This document shows positions 45,297 through 58,258 of a stretch of DNA of 64,000 nt, in pieces. The translations under genes were made by a program, and so were the position numbers. The DNA comes from Purpureocillium takamizusanense (lineage: Eukaryota > Ascomycota > Sordariomycetes > Hypocreales > Ophiocordycipitaceae): NCBI RefSeq assembly GCF_022605165.1, contig NC_063068.1:3534001-3598000 (forward strand). The letters run 5' to 3'. Position 1 is the first letter of the stretch, and each line of letters opens with the position of its first letter. Under the pieces are notes generated by a model. The model was not told the origin of the DNA and did not search any database. It saw only the letters and a program-made list of their open reading frames with translations.

Positions 45297-48200
45297 ATGG
45301 CGACCAACAGTGCGCGCGGAAATCCAAGTGCGCTCTTCTACACCCTACTTCGATATGTCTTCTCACAGTTCTGTAAACACATCTGACTTTGTTTCCGCAG
45401 TTGGGGCGAGCGAAGGCCTAGCTGAAAGCACGAGCACCCCGCCGTCGATGCCAGCCGAGACGAAGCAGCAGCTCGCCAGCGCAGCCCAGGCTGGCGCATC
45501 CGGCGTCCATGCCTCCGGTACTGATGCCGGTGCTGCTGCTGGTGCCGCACCAAAGGTGAAGACAGAGAAAGAGTGTAAGAGACCGACCCTCCGGCTGTGC
45601 TGCAGCAAGATGGTCGCCCCTCTGACACCGAGACTATATAGTGGAAAAGGAGCGCAAGAAGGCTGAAAAGGCCGCCAAGCTCGAGGCCAAGAAGGCAAAG
45701 GCTGCCCAGTTGGCCGCAAACCCTGCCAAGGAGAAAAAGGCCAAAGAGAAGAAAGAGGAAGATGTTGTTCCGGAATATGTCGAGGATACCCCCGTTGGCG
45801 AGAAGAAGCGCATCCGACCGTTCGACGACCCCAACTTCAAGGCATACGATCCCATCGCTGTTGAATCAGCTTGGTACGACTGGTGGGAGAAGGAGGGTTT
45901 CTTCAAGCCCGAATTCACCGCTGATGGCAAGGTCAAGGAGGCTGGTAGCTTCGTTATCGTCCACCCCCCGCCCAACGTTACCGGTTCTCTTCACATGGGC
46001 CACGCCCTGGGCGACTCACTACAAGATGTCATGGTTCGATGGAACCGCATGAACGGAAAGACGACCCTCTGGCTCCCTGGTTGTGATCACGCCGGCATTT
46101 CGACGCAAAGCGTCGTCGAAAACATGCTGTGGAGACGGCAGCAGAAGACCAGACACGACCTCGGCCGCGAGAAGTTCGTTGAGACCATTTGGGAGTGGAA
46201 GGAGGACTACCACAAGCGTATTAACAAGGCTTTGACGCGCATGGGTGGTTCCTTTGACTGGAGTCGGGAGGGTAAGTTTCCCCTCCGATCCTGCACATGT
46301 GAAATACTAACATTCGAAGCCTTCACCATGGATGCCAATCTGTCCGCTGCTGTCGCCGAGACATTCGTCCAGCTGCACGAGGAGGGCATCATCTACCGAG
46401 CAAACAGGCTCGTCAACTGGTGCACAAAACTCAACACCGCCCTGTCTAATCTCGAGGTTTCCAACAAGGAGCTCACAGGTCGCACGCTCCTGGACGTCCC
46501 TGGCTATGACAAGAAGGTCGAGTTTGGTGTCATCGTCCACTTCAAGTATCCCGTTGAGGGTTCCAACGAGACCCTGGAAGTCGCCACAACCCGTATCGAG
46601 ACCATGCTCGGCGATACTGGTATTGCCGTCCATCCCAAGGACGAACGGTACAAGCACCTCGTCGGAAGGACCGCAATCCACCCCTTCATCGAGGGCCGCA
46701 AGCTCCCCATCGTTGCTGATGATTATGTTGACATGGAGTTTGGAACTGGTGCCGTAAAACTCACCCCAGCCCATGACCCTAACGATTTCACCCTTGGCCA
46801 AAGGCACAAGCTTGAATTCATCAACATCTTGACCGATGATGGTTTGATGAATGAGAACGCCGGTCCATACGCGGGTCAAAAGCGCTTCGATGTCAGGTAC
46901 GCCATCGTGGACGCCCTCAAAGAGAAGGGCCTGTACGTCGACAAGAAAGACAACCCGATGAAGGTCCCTCTGTGCGAAAAGTCAAAGGACGTCATCGAGC
47001 CCATTATGAAGCCCCAATGGTGGGTTCGCATGAAGGAGCTGGCTGAGCCTGCGATCAAGGTTGTCCGAGACGGACAGATCAAAATTCGACCTGACACTGC
47101 TGAGAGAAGCTATTTCCGCTGGCTTGAGGACATCAACGATTGGTGCATCAGCAGACAGCTTTGGTGGGGGCATCGATGCCCGGTCTACTTCGCCAGGATC
47201 GAAGGAGGGTCCGGCGATATTCCGGAAGACAAGCTGTGGTTCTCCGGCCGCACACAAGACGAAGCTCAAAAGAAGGCTGCCGCCGCGTTGCCTGGAAAGA
47301 AGTTTACCCTCGAGCAGGACGAAGACGTCCTCGACAGTATGTACCCCTCTCCCGTTCCCATGACAGTTTCTGTCTGACGTAGAATAGCTTGGTTCTCTTC
47401 TGGCCTGTGGCCTTTCAGCACGCTGGGATGGCCCAACAAGACGCACGATCTGGAGACCCTGTATCCCACATCTATCCTCGAGACTGGCTGGGACATCCTG
47501 TTCTTCTGGATTGCTCGCATGATCACCCTGGGCCTGAAGATGACTGGAAAGATCCCCTTCAAGGAGGTATACTGCCACAGTCTTGTCCGTGACTCCGAGG
47601 GCCGCAAAATGAGTAAGTCTCTAGGCAATGTCATCGACCCCTTGGACGTCATCGCGGGTATCAAGTTAGACGACCTGCACGAGAAGCTCTCTCAGGGCAA
47701 CCTGCATCCCTCTGAAGTTCAAAAAGCGACCAAGTACCAGAAGACTGCATTCCCCGATGGTATTCCCCAATGCGGTGCTGATGCCTTGCGCTTCACCATG
47801 ATCAATGCCAGCACCGGTGGCGGTGACATCAACTTAGATGTCAAGGTCATTCATGCCTATCGAAAGTTCTGCAACAAGATCTTCCAGGCGACGAAGTACG
47901 TCCTGGGCAGTCTGCCACAGGACTTCACCCCTTCAAAAGACGGTGCTGTGAGGGGCAAGACGCTGGCCGAGCGATGGATTCTGCACAAGATGAATACTGC
48001 CGCCAAGGAAATCAACCAGGCCCTGGCTGATCGCGAGTTCTCAAAATCCACAATTCTCGTCTACCGTTACTGGTACGGTGAGCTGTGTGACGTCTACATC
48101 GAGAACTCAAAGGCCATCATCAGAGACGGCACCGAGGAGGAGCGCAACTCTGCCATCCAGACGCTCTACACCACCCTGGAGGCTGCCTTGACGCTCATCC

Positions 48201-48873
48201 ACCCCTTCATGCCGTTTATCACGGAGGAGATGTGGCAGAGGATGCCTCGTCGCCCGGGCGACAACACCAAGTCCATCATGCTCGCCAAGTATACTCAGTA
48301 TAACCCCATCCTGGATGATCCTGAGTCGGAGACTGCATACGAGCTCGTCTTGGGCTGCACGAAGGCGGCTCGGTCACTCATGGCAGAGTATTCCCTCAAG
48401 ACCGACGCTGAGGGTAAGTGCATTCTGCCACCAAGTTTTGTTTTCGTCTGCTAACAGCGTGAATAGTCATCATCCAGGCGTACAACCAGACGTCGTTGCA
48501 GACGTGCCAGAATGAGGTCTCCTCAATCAAGTCCCTCAGCGGCAAAGCTGTCAAGGACATCAAGGTCATTGGACCTGATGCTCCACGCCCTGCAGGCTGT
48601 GTAGCCTACCCGGTCTCAACCAGCGCAGCCATCTTCCTCCATGTCAAGGGCCGCGTCGACATGGATGCGGAAATCGCCAAGGCACAGAAGAAGCTCGACA
48701 AGGCGAAGGCGACCATCCAGAAGCAGGAGAAGACCCTGGCCGATCCGGGCTACGTCGACAAGGTCTCGGCGGCCGTGCAGGAGATGGACCGTCAGAAGCT
48801 GGCGGATGCCAAGCAGGAGGAGCACAGCTTCCAGGAGACTATTAAGCAGTTTCAGCAACTGAAGCTTGAGTAG
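45297..48873 (+). CDS. VAS1: Valyl-tRNA synthetase
   Basis: A class I synthetase that charges tRNA-Val; fungi normally serve cytosol and mitochondria from one gene. Six exons (45297-45327, 45401-45574, 45642-46271, 46320-47336, 47388-48413, 48467-48873) join in phase to 1094 aa, against 1104 in yeast. The ATG sits in an ideal context (GCCGCCATGG). Domains: Lys/Ala-rich N-terminal extension (about 60-100), HIGH-type motif [15 protein letters not shown] (about 186), editing domain with [24 protein letters not shown] in [14 protein letters not shown] (about 691), anticodon-binding domain, and a C-terminal coiled coil ([20 protein letters not shown]). The 48-nt intron 3 is a multiple of three and stop-free. 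Exon 1 is only 31 nt and depends on a GTGCGC donor. An alternative start at 45355 would need no first splice. Confidence 0.92.
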
Positions 48874-49017
48874 ATGAAGACGAGGTGAGCGTAGAGATAA
48901 ACGATTTCAATGTGGCAGATGGTTCATTTAGAGGGCACGATCGCTATAAAAATACAACTTACACCCTGCTGGATCATTTTGACGCCTGCATTCATGTATC
49001 GTGCATCTGTTCCCAAT

Positions 49018-51180
49018 CTATTGTTGCCAGCCTCCTTTCCCAGCACCATCGCTTCCCCTTTCCGCCGCCGCCGTGTCCTTTTTGGAGGCGCCGCCCCGCA
49101 CGGGCTTGGACTGCGCAGCCTCGTGTCGCCGTAGCTCCTCGGGTACCTTCGAGATAGAGCTCTTGCTGAGCATCTGCTTCAGGTCGTACATGACATCGGC
49201 ATCCTCGTTGCCCAGGAAGGTGATGGCCACACCACTCTTGCCAGCACGACCGGTACGACCGATGCGGTGGGTGTAGCTCTCGATGCTGGTGGCCATGTTG
49301 AAGTTGATGACGAGAGAAACGTCGGGGACGTCGATACCACGCCCAGCAAGATCTGTGGCGACGAGGACCTGCGTCTGCCCAGACCGGACGGACCCGAGGG
49401 CGGCCTCTCGCTGCTCCTGCGTCTTGGAGCCGTGGAGGGTGACGGCGGAGTAACCCATGGACTTGATGTCGCGGGCGACGGCGTCGCAGTTGCGCTTGAT
49501 ATTGACGAAGACGATGATGGGCGGAGCGAACTGCTTCGAGGTCAAAATTTCCTGCAGGCGGCGCTTGCGGCGGTCCTCGCCCGACACGAGTTCCACGCGC
49601 TGCTCGACTGTGTCGACAGCCTCGCCGGCGTTTCCGATGGTGGCAATCGCTGGGCGACGGAGGTACTTCTTGGCGATGCGCTCGACGAGCGGCGGCATAG
49701 TGGCCGTGTACATCATGGTCTGGCGGTACTTGTCGCGGCCACCCAGGTGGCGCTTCATCATTTGCGCGTTTTCGGCGTCGTCCGTGTCCGGCTTCTCGTT
49801 GCTGACTGGAAGGGCATCCAGGATTTTGTTGACAGACTCCTCGAAGCCGAGATCTATCATGCGATCTGCTTCGTCCATGATGACGTAGCAGCACTGCGAG
49901 AGCACGAGCAGGCGGCGCTCGATGCAGTCCACCAGACGGCCGGGAGTGGCGACGACGATCTCTGCGCCGTTTCGTAGGGAAAACGCTTGCTCCTCCAGGG
50001 AGTGGCCACCGACGATGCTCACGCAGCGAAAGCCCAGCGGGGTGGCGAATTTCATCGCCTCTGTCTCAATCTGCTGGACCAGCTCTCGTGTCGGTGCGAG
50101 AATAAGTGCATAGGGACCGTCGTTCTTGTTAACCTCGGTCAACGGCGGCAAGTCGGAGATGTAAACGAGAAGCGGGAGCAGGAACGCGGCCGTTTTCCCG
50201 GAACCAGTGACGGCGACACCGATCAAATCGCGGGCCTGCATGGCGATGGGAATTGCTGCTCGCTGGATGGGCGTCGGTTCCTTGTAGCCAACGCGGTCCA
50301 CGATGTCGAGAAGTCTCGGGGGCAGGCCCGATTCTTCCCAGTTGCGCATGGGATTCGGAATGCTGCCGCCCTTTGTGGAGATGCCAAAGTCTTCCTTGAA
50401 GATCCTCCAGTCGCGCTCGCGCATCTCTTCGACTCGCTTCTCGGACCAGTGACGGCCCAGGCCCGTTCTTTCTGCCCTCGCCCTCGCCTTGTCTCGGGCT
50501 CGGTAGAAGTCTTCCATGATTCCCTTTGCTCGCTCCCTACCGTGTTCCAGGTCTCTCTCCTCGATCATGCGTGCTCGCTTGCGCGCGCGCCGCTCTGCAT
50601 CCTCGTCAAACTCGCCACCAACACCGGCAAACGAGAAGCCGCGGTTCGCACTCTGTTGCGTGTACAGAGGGTCGTTGTCCCTTGATGTATCGTCGTCCGC
50701 GTCCCAGTCAAAGTTGAACTTCTTCTCCGTCGTGCGCATTCGCTTCTTCTTGGCCGAGAAGTTAGACTGTTGGTTTACTTCGGGCCCCAAGTATCGCGAC
50801 CGCAGCAGCGCAGCCTCTATATCCTCGGCCGAGCGCTTGTCGCCGAGCGCTTTGCTTGCTTTCTTTGCGCCGCCCTTGGGTTCCCGGTCGCGGCCGTTCG
50901 GTTGGTTCATGGAGCGTGGCCCTGTCGGTACTGCTGAAGGAGACGCCTTGAGCGTCCCATTTGTCGACGAAACGCCATTTGAGCGAGACTCCCACTTCTT
51001 TTCTTCATCGTGTCTCTTCCGCTCCTCCTCGGCGGCTTTGCGCTTCTTGTCGCTCTCCTCTTTCTTCTGCTTTTCCGCAGCGAGTCGCTCGCGTTCCGCC
51101 TTCGGAATGAAACGAGGCCTCGCTGCTGCTGCCTCGGCAGCTCTCTTCTCTTTCAGGATCTCGTCGAGATCGATGGGCAT
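49018..51180 (-). CDS. PRP28: DEAD-box RNA helicase PRP28 (U5 snRNP)
   Basis: The ATPase that displaces U1 from the 5' splice site so that U6 can pair. Intronless, 720 aa from the ATG at 51180; the frame continues upstream only to a TTG at 51222. The N-terminal 270 residues are charged (DLDEILKEKRAAEAA, RPRFIPKAERERLAAEK), as in fungal Prp28. The helicase core shows the Q motif (EPTPIQRAAIPIA), motif I GSGKT (about 325), PTRELVQQ, DEAD in VIMDEADRMIDLGF (about 434), motif III as TAT (YTATMPPLVERIA), which is usual for this subfamily, and HRIGRTGRAGKSG. Long inserts between motifs II and III also fit Prp28. It converges with VAS1 across 144 bp. Confidence 0.94.
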   Translation of the reverse strand: MPIDLDEILKEKRAAEAAAARPRFIPKAERERLAAEKQKKEESDKKRKAAEEERKRHDEEKKWESRSNGVSSTNGTLKASPSAVPTGPRSMNQPNGRDREPKGGAKKASKALGDKRSAEDIEAALLRSRYLGPEVNQQSNFSAKKKRMRTTEKKFNFDWDADDDTSRDNDPLYTQQSANRGFSFAGVGGEFDEDAERRARKRARMIEERDLEHGRERAKGIMEDFYRARDKARARAERTGLGRHWSEKRVEEMRERDWRIFKEDFGISTKGGSIPNPMRNWEESGLPPRLLDIVDRVGYKEPTPIQRAAIPIAMQARDLIGVAVTGSGKTAAFLLPLLVYISDLPPLTEVNKNDGPYALILAPTRELVQQIETEAMKFATPLGFRCVSIVGGHSLEEQAFSLRNGAEIVVATPGRLVDCIERRLLVLSQCCYVIMDEADRMIDLGFEESVNKILDALPVSNEKPDTDDAENAQMMKRHLGGRDKYRQTMMYTATMPPLVERIAKKYLRRPAIATIGNAGEAVDTVEQRVELVSGEDRRKRRLQEILTSKQFAPPIIVFVNIKRNCDAVARDIKSMGYSAVTLHGSKTQEQREAALGSVRSGQTQVLVATDLAGRGIDVPDVSLVINFNMATSIESYTHRIGRTGRAGKSGVAITFLGNEDADVMYDLKQMLSKSSISKVPEELRRHEAAQSKPVRGGASKKDTAAAERGSDGAGKGGWQQ

Positions 51181-51521
51181 CCTGCAGGTCGCTTTCCTCT
51201 TTGGTGGTGTTTTCACTGCCAAAGAGAATGACGAGATAAATTTTTGCTACCGACAGTCTGCTGAGGAAAGAATTCCGTGGATGGTGGGAAGGTGAGGTTG
51301 ACGAGGCTGCGAAACTCAGTGGAGTCACACTGTGACGCTGCCAAGTTGCCAGCCAATCACGGCCCCACAGAAAAGTCATCTCGCAGCCTCGACAGCTTGC
51401 TTTCCGCGACGGAGCTTCGTTCCGGACAGCCTTCAACTACCAACGCTCCCCTCGCCCGCGGATGCGTGCGCATACGAATCCCCGTTCCGCCATCTCTTGA
51501 GACGTCAAGTTTCCCGCCATC
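51181..51521. promoter_or_regulatory. Compact bidirectional promoter PRP28 / MRPL25
   Basis: 341 bp between divergent ATGs. It contains a perfect 13-bp inverted repeat, GTCACACTGTGAC, at 51324-51336 and a CCAAT pentamer at 51353-51357. Confidence 0.6.
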
Positions 51522-52135
51522 ATGGCTTCGTCGTCGCATTTTGTGCAGCTGGCCAAGACGCTGCCAACTCCGTTGCAGCGCTTCTTCGCGCGCTGGCCAC
51601 CAGCCGCGATTCTTCCCGAAGGCGCTGCCGCCAAGCCAACCCCCTACCAAGAGCTACGGCCGAATCCCTTCCGCTTCTACAAGCATTCTGTGACAGGGAA
51701 GTGGCAAGACCCGGCGTATTCGCAGCGCCGGCAGGCCGAGCTGGTCCAGATGGCACGCGAGCACGGCGTTGAGGACCTCCTACCTGAGACGACCAAGGGC
51801 ACGGAATACCGCCTGGCATACCGCGTGGAGCACGGTCTGAGGGTGAAGGGAACGGGTGTCGGACAGAAGGTCAAGGGACGCATCCACGAGAGACACATGA
51901 TTTCAAGGTACGTTGTGGCCATTATTCTGACCTGGAGATGGACGGGGCGAATGCTAACGACTTGCCTGTAGGATGGAGGAGCGGAGGAAAGCTATGTTGG
52001 CGATGCCCAATCTCATCAAGTCCTGGAAGAGAGTAAGTGATTCCTCCAGGGTCGCAGTGACTAGCTCTCCACGTACATCTTCCAGCTAACTTTGAGTAGA
52101 TTGGCAAGAGGAACTGGACCAAGTTCCCGAAATAA
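51522..52135 (+). CDS. MRPL25: Mitochondrial large ribosomal subunit protein mL59 (MRPL25)
   Basis: A fungal-specific protein of the mitochondrial large subunit. Three exons, 51522-51907, 51972-52032 and 52100-52135, encode 160 aa; introns have donors GTACGT and GTAAGT and branches GCTAAC. The sequence includes LPTPLQRFFARWPP near the start, PNPFRFYKHSVTGKWQDPAYS and MLAMPNLIKSWKRIGKRNW at the end, and the protein is strongly basic. It has no cleavable-looking leader beyond a short hydrophobic/basic start, as in other Mrpl25. The last exon has just 12 codons including the stop. Confidence 0.88.
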
Positions 52136-52595
52136 ACGACCTGACGATGTTGGGGAACAGAGAGTATCAGCCGTCATTTACCGGGCTTTGTATATACACT
52201 ATGTACTTCTATGTAAACGACACCTCCATGAAGGACCAGCAGCTCTTTCAGTCTCAATTCTCCTGCGGCGCTCCAATCCGGATATACGTTGTATTTCGTA
52301 TATGATAAACAAGACCCTTGCTTCACTCACGTCCCAGGAAGGGCTATAAATCGCGATCCGCACATAAACCTCTATTGGATTCTCTGCCACTGGTAAACCT
52401 AGGATTCAACGAACGCATATTGTTCTGTTCGAGAGCTTGCTATTCTGGCCATTCTGAAGACTCATTCACATCACGTGATGTCACTGAAATACCAAATTTA
52501 CACCTCGCCAACTATTACTTCGTCGTACGTTCATTTCACGCCTCTCTCCCTTTTCACCAAGCGACACTTTACGACATTTAAACACAGTTCTTTTG
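52136..52595. other. Intergenic region MRPL25 / DPH4
   Basis: 460 bp, comparatively AT-rich. It presumably holds the MRPL25 terminator region and the DPH4 promoter. No gene is seen. Confidence 0.55.
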
Positions 52596-53153
52596 ATGGC
52601 TGCTGCTGGCGAGGGCTCACCGGCAAGCGCTTCAGCGACGCACTATGAAGTTCTCGGCCTGACCCCCTCAATCCTCGACTCTTCCACCTCAGACCCATCA
52701 GCACTGATAAAACGGGCATACCACAGAGCCTTGTTACGCAACCATCCTGACAAGGCCATCTCTCCGTCCGCGCGGGGCAGCGAAATTGCGGCCTTCACAG
52801 TCGATCAAATCAGCAGGGCATTCGCGATCCTCTCCTCGCCAGCCCAGCGGGCGACGTACGATGCCACTCTACGCCTCTCCAACGTCACAGCAGCCCCAGG
52901 CGCGGCGCGATTCCAAACCGGGGTCGAGAACGTAGATCTAGATGACCTGCCATTCGACGAAAGCGAGGAACGGTGGTATCGATCTTGCCGGTGTGGGAAT
53001 GACCGGGGCTACTCCTTTGGGGAAGAGGACCTGTTGGGGGCGGGAGATGAAGGGCTACTCATGGTCGGCTGCCAAGACTGCAGCCTTTGGCTCCGAGTTC
53101 ACTTCGCGATGGTAGAAGATGAACCTGAACATTCAAGCAATGTGAACGACTGA
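52596..53153 (+). CDS. DPH4: Diphthamide biosynthesis protein 4 (J-domain + CSL zinc finger)
   Basis: An electron-carrier/J-protein that supports the first step of diphthamide formation on elongation factor 2. Intronless, 185 aa; the first ATG is at 52596, directly after a TTG. The J domain spans about 15-92, with HYEVLGLTPS, the HPD motif in RNHPDKA, and ISRAFAILSSPAQRATYD. The DPH-type CSL zinc finger follows at about 112-172, with VDLDDLPFDE, paired cysteines in SCRCGNDRGYSF and CQDCSLWLRVHF. Both zinc-binding cysteine pairs are intact. Confidence 0.93.
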   Translation: MAAAGEGSPASASATHYEVLGLTPSILDSSTSDPSALIKRAYHRALLRNHPDKAISPSARGSEIAAFTVDQISRAFAILSSPAQRATYDATLRLSNVTAAPGAARFQTGVENVDLDDLPFDESEERWYRSCRCGNDRGYSFGEEDLLGAGDEGLLMVGCQDCSLWLRVHFAMVEDEPEHSSNVND

Positions 53154-54628
<1,475 letters not shown>

Positions 54629-57500
54629 TTTGGCGGTGGGAATTTGACTGCAAAGTTGGTGGGCCGAGTTAGCAATTTTAGAGCCAGGCGTAGAGTCGTT
54701 TGACGAGATGGAGACACGGGCGCGCTGGCGATGAAGTTTGGAACTGCCAGCTGGCCGGTAGAGAAGGGGGTAGTCGGTAGCGGCACTGTGCACGCCATCC
54801 AGGGCAGAAGAAGGCGTCCACTCGTCGCAGCCTCGACTTCCGCACCACGCAGGTCCTGCATCGTCATCAAAAACAGCAGTGGCGATGGGACAGCCCTCAT
54901 GCGACGTATTTGATGCGAGCGACAGGAGCATGGTGCCGCGTCGACGGGCGCTATCCCCGCTCTTACTGGCGATGAGGCGGCTGCCCGTGGTGGGGGTCGG
55001 CCGTTGCTGAAGTCGGGGCGTCATCACCCTCAATGGCGATCAAAGGGCGACCAGCAGAGCTCGGGAACGACATCGTCGACGTGCTGTGATCGTGACCATG
55101 GCTGCACCGCTGGGGTTTGTTGTTGTGTTGCGGCGGCGGCGGCCACGGCTCTCTCCAAGCAGAGCGGGTGGAGGAGCCGCCATGACGACAGAGGGGAGGG
55201 AGGGGTGCGCCATTGGGGACGAAGCAGCAACAGTGTCAACAGGGCAGAGCTCAGTCAAAGCGACTTACCAGCTTTGGCGTTAGGAAGGGTTGACAAAAAT
55301 TCCGGGCTTCTGCGGCGGAAAAGAAAATAGAGAGAGGTCGTCCGAGAGGAGTCACGGGTGCGTGTGTGGGCGCGGAAGAAGACGACGGGTTGGTGTTTTG
55401 TTGAGAGTTGGTTTCGTGATGAGCGAAAAGCAGAAGCGCGGCGGACGGGCGGGATGAAATTGGGAAGGGGTTCGGGGGACGGAGGCCGGGACGAGCAGCA
55501 CCAGCAAGCGGCGACCGTGGTGAACTTATGCAACGCGCGCCACAATCGCCAATCGCACCCCCGCTCCATCCCTCTGACTGGGCGGGACGCCTTGGTTTTT
55601 TTTTTCCGCAGGGGGCTTCCGCAGGGGGCGGCTCCCCTCAGCGTCAGTGTTTCCAGCGACCGGCGAACAGCCCTGGAACCAGCCAGCACCAGCCGTGACG
55701 CGCCGCTCCTGCGACGCCAGGTACCTGGGTACGACTGGCCGCGCCACGCAAGGCTCACGTGCCCCGCAAATACTCGGCCGTGATGAAGTCACTGTACCCG
55801 CAGGCCCTCTCGTTGTCGAGTACTGCCAGACTCGTTAAGCGCGTCGTTGATCTGATCAGTTGCACTGCTCTGCACAGTGGGCTCCCGAATTGGCGCGCCC
55901 GCACAGTCAGTCCTGTGACAGATGATGACGAGCGAGCTCCCACGATCCCGTGTGCTCCGGGCCTCGCTACCCGGGACCCCAAGAATAGCAGAGTAGCAAC
56001 TTTGCTCTTTGCGCTCGTCATGAAAGCGTAGGCGATGTGCTTGCAGCATATTGGGTCTGAGTGTGCATCCATTGCCTGTGACAAGGTTGAGACGTGGTCG
56101 CGGCTCTGCATGAAAGACGCCCTGCATCAGCCGACTCGCTGCCATGCAGCATCAGCACCGTAGGTAGGTACGTAATAACGTGCGTTGCCTGTCCTGGCAA
56201 GTCTTCACCGGGGCGCCTGCAAAATTGCAGAGTCAACATGGCGACCGACCCATCTTGCGCTTCTCACCGAAAGCGAGAACCGGTGGTGCGAAATAGCCAG
56301 GTCAAGTAAAGTAGCATTCACCGTGTTCACCTGACACGCCATCTCGCACCCATCTTCTCCGCCCGCAACGGTTCCATTTACGGGGAGACACCAAGGGAAT
56401 TTCGAAGTGGTCCAGGCACCGTCTGCGTCATATGGAGGGAGGGGCCGACACTAAAGGGCTAAGCATCAGTGCCGATGACTCTGAAACCCGAGTCGACGCA
56501 TACATACCTAGCAGCACTGTAAAATTGAGAGAGCGCTGAATTGCTGCCTGCCTCTCTAGTGCCAATTCGCCAATTGCCTGCCCTTCGACACTCGCGCCGC
56601 GGCCGCGCTCCTAAGAATCTGCTTGCAAGTTTACCAACTAACTTCATCACTAGCATGTGTCGTGAGCGTGAGGCATTGGAGCTCCAAAACGTTCTCCGAG
56701 TTTATCATTGGACCCGGGAATGGCTGCTGCAGTCCTCTCATCCATCGTCCTCGGTTTACTCGGAACATCTTATTTCCCTCGTGTCACCATCATGCCCTCT
56801 CAATACTTCTATGGCAATAATTGGTCTCAAGTGCATACCAAGTTGCCCGGGGGATAAATGGCCAACACTGCATCGTGCCCAAAAAATTCAAGGCAGTTTC
56901 GCCAACCGACCGCCCTCGCAAATATCATGCTGCAAGACTCGCAGAGATGCAATATACAGATAGCCTACTAGACAAAGTGACCACGATGACAACGGAACCA
57001 TGCCTGCACATACCAAATCCCACTCTGAGTTAATACGAAGTATTGCAATGCCTACAAATGGATGCTCTACTGGTTGAGAATGGCTTACTGCGGAACCTCG
57101 TACATTGTGCGGCAGCAAGGGGGTTGACGATATGCCCTTCCTTCCCGCGGACAGTGCTGCGAACCGTCGGGGCACCTAACAGTTGCCGTCAAAATCCAGC
57201 CGTCCGTGGTTGGGACTTTTCAGTGGCGGAGAGCTGGGGCAGCTGCTGGCGATGGCAGTTACGAAAGTACCCGCATTGTTCGAGCTTTCCTGCAGCCCCC
57301 CATGTACCAGCATATCACGCGGCTTCGTCAACGGGCGGCACCCCAAGCGCCAAATGGCTAGCACCGTCACAGTTATCGTACCACCACCACCTCCCCAAGG
57401 CACTTTTCCACCCACACGTCATCCCCAAGAACACCACCACCACCACCACCACTACCACCACCCAACCCGTCACCTATCCTCCCTCTCCTCATTGCCCAGC
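54629..57500. other. 2.9-kb divergent intergenic region 14-3-3 / INH1
   Basis: No gene is supported. The 14-3-3 side (about 54629-55300) probably holds a leader intron. A TACGAAGTA 9-mer lies at 57034-57042 and a CAC trinucleotide tract at 57431-57462, in the probable INH1 leader. Confidence 0.5.
57431..57462. repeat. CAC trinucleotide repeat
   Basis: About ten CAC/ACC units with one interruption, 40 bp upstream of the INH1 ATG. Confidence 0.85.
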
Positions 57501-57952
57501 ATGCTCCGCACGCAGTTCACCAAGACCGCGGTCCTCCGTCCCCTCCGAGCCTTCAGCACCACGGCCCGAGCTATGTCTGAGGGCGATACTGGCGCCCCTC
57601 CCAAGACTGGCGGCCCTGGGTGAGTATTTTCCCTCGCTTTCTGCCGCTCGCTATGCGACCTGGCCCATTGGGCTAGGTGTGAACTGGGTGCTGACAGCTG
57701 GACTCTTATAGCGACGCCTTCCAGCGCCGCGAGCGCGCGTCCGAGGACTACGCCATCCGCCAGCGCGAGAAGGAGAAGCTTCTGGAGCTCCGCAAGAAGC
57801 TCGCCGAGCAACAACAGCACCTCGAGCGCCTCTCCAAGCACATGTAAGTTCCTTCCCACCTCTCGAGCTCGTTCATGGGAAGGGCCCAGCTCTGACATCG
57901 TTACAACTGCAGCGACGAGATCACCAAGGAGCAGGGTGGCGAACAGAACTAG
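57501..57952 (+). CDS. INH1: Mitochondrial ATP synthase inhibitor (IF1)
   Basis: Blocks reverse ATP hydrolysis by F1-ATPase when matrix pH falls. Three exons, 57501-57619, 57712-57843 and 57913-57952, encode 96 aa. The matrix leader (MLRTQFTKTAVLRPLRAFST) is followed by the inhibitory region GDAFQRRERASEDYAIRQRE, which contains the conserved FxxRExAxE-like pattern, and then a heptad coiled coil (KLLELRKKLAEQQQHLERL) for dimerisation. Splice donors GTGAGT, GTAAGT and matching phases support the model. Confidence 0.92.
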
Positions 57953-58258
57953 GTCGCAAACATCTGAGCTCCAAACGATGCGAGTCGCGCGGGAGCAGTT
58001 ACGGAGAGATATAAGCCGTCAGTTTGCATGAATGACATTGAAAGCCGAAGGTTTAATGTCTGCGTCTTGCCACAGTCTAAGCTAGTGTACAACCACATAT
58101 GTGTGCCCATAAGCCTACAGAAACATACCCAGCTCAGAACCTGCAGCTCCCACACCTGTGTTGCGAGAATTGCCCTAGTACCGTTGTCTGATACTGCCTT
58201 GAACGCCAACGGAATGATTTTAATACCAATCGCAACCAAAATCCACCTCCAATGATGT
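57953..58258. other. Convergent 3' intergenic region INH1 / NSP1
   Basis: 306 bp between stop codons, AT-richer than its surroundings. Nothing else is seen. Confidence 0.6.

Noticed and set aside
45355..45400. MSSHSSVN as the sole valyl-tRNA synthetase start
   Set aside because: The upstream ATG at 45297 has a perfect context and its splice joins in phase with strong donor, branch and acceptor. The internal ATG remains only as a possible intron-retention isoform.
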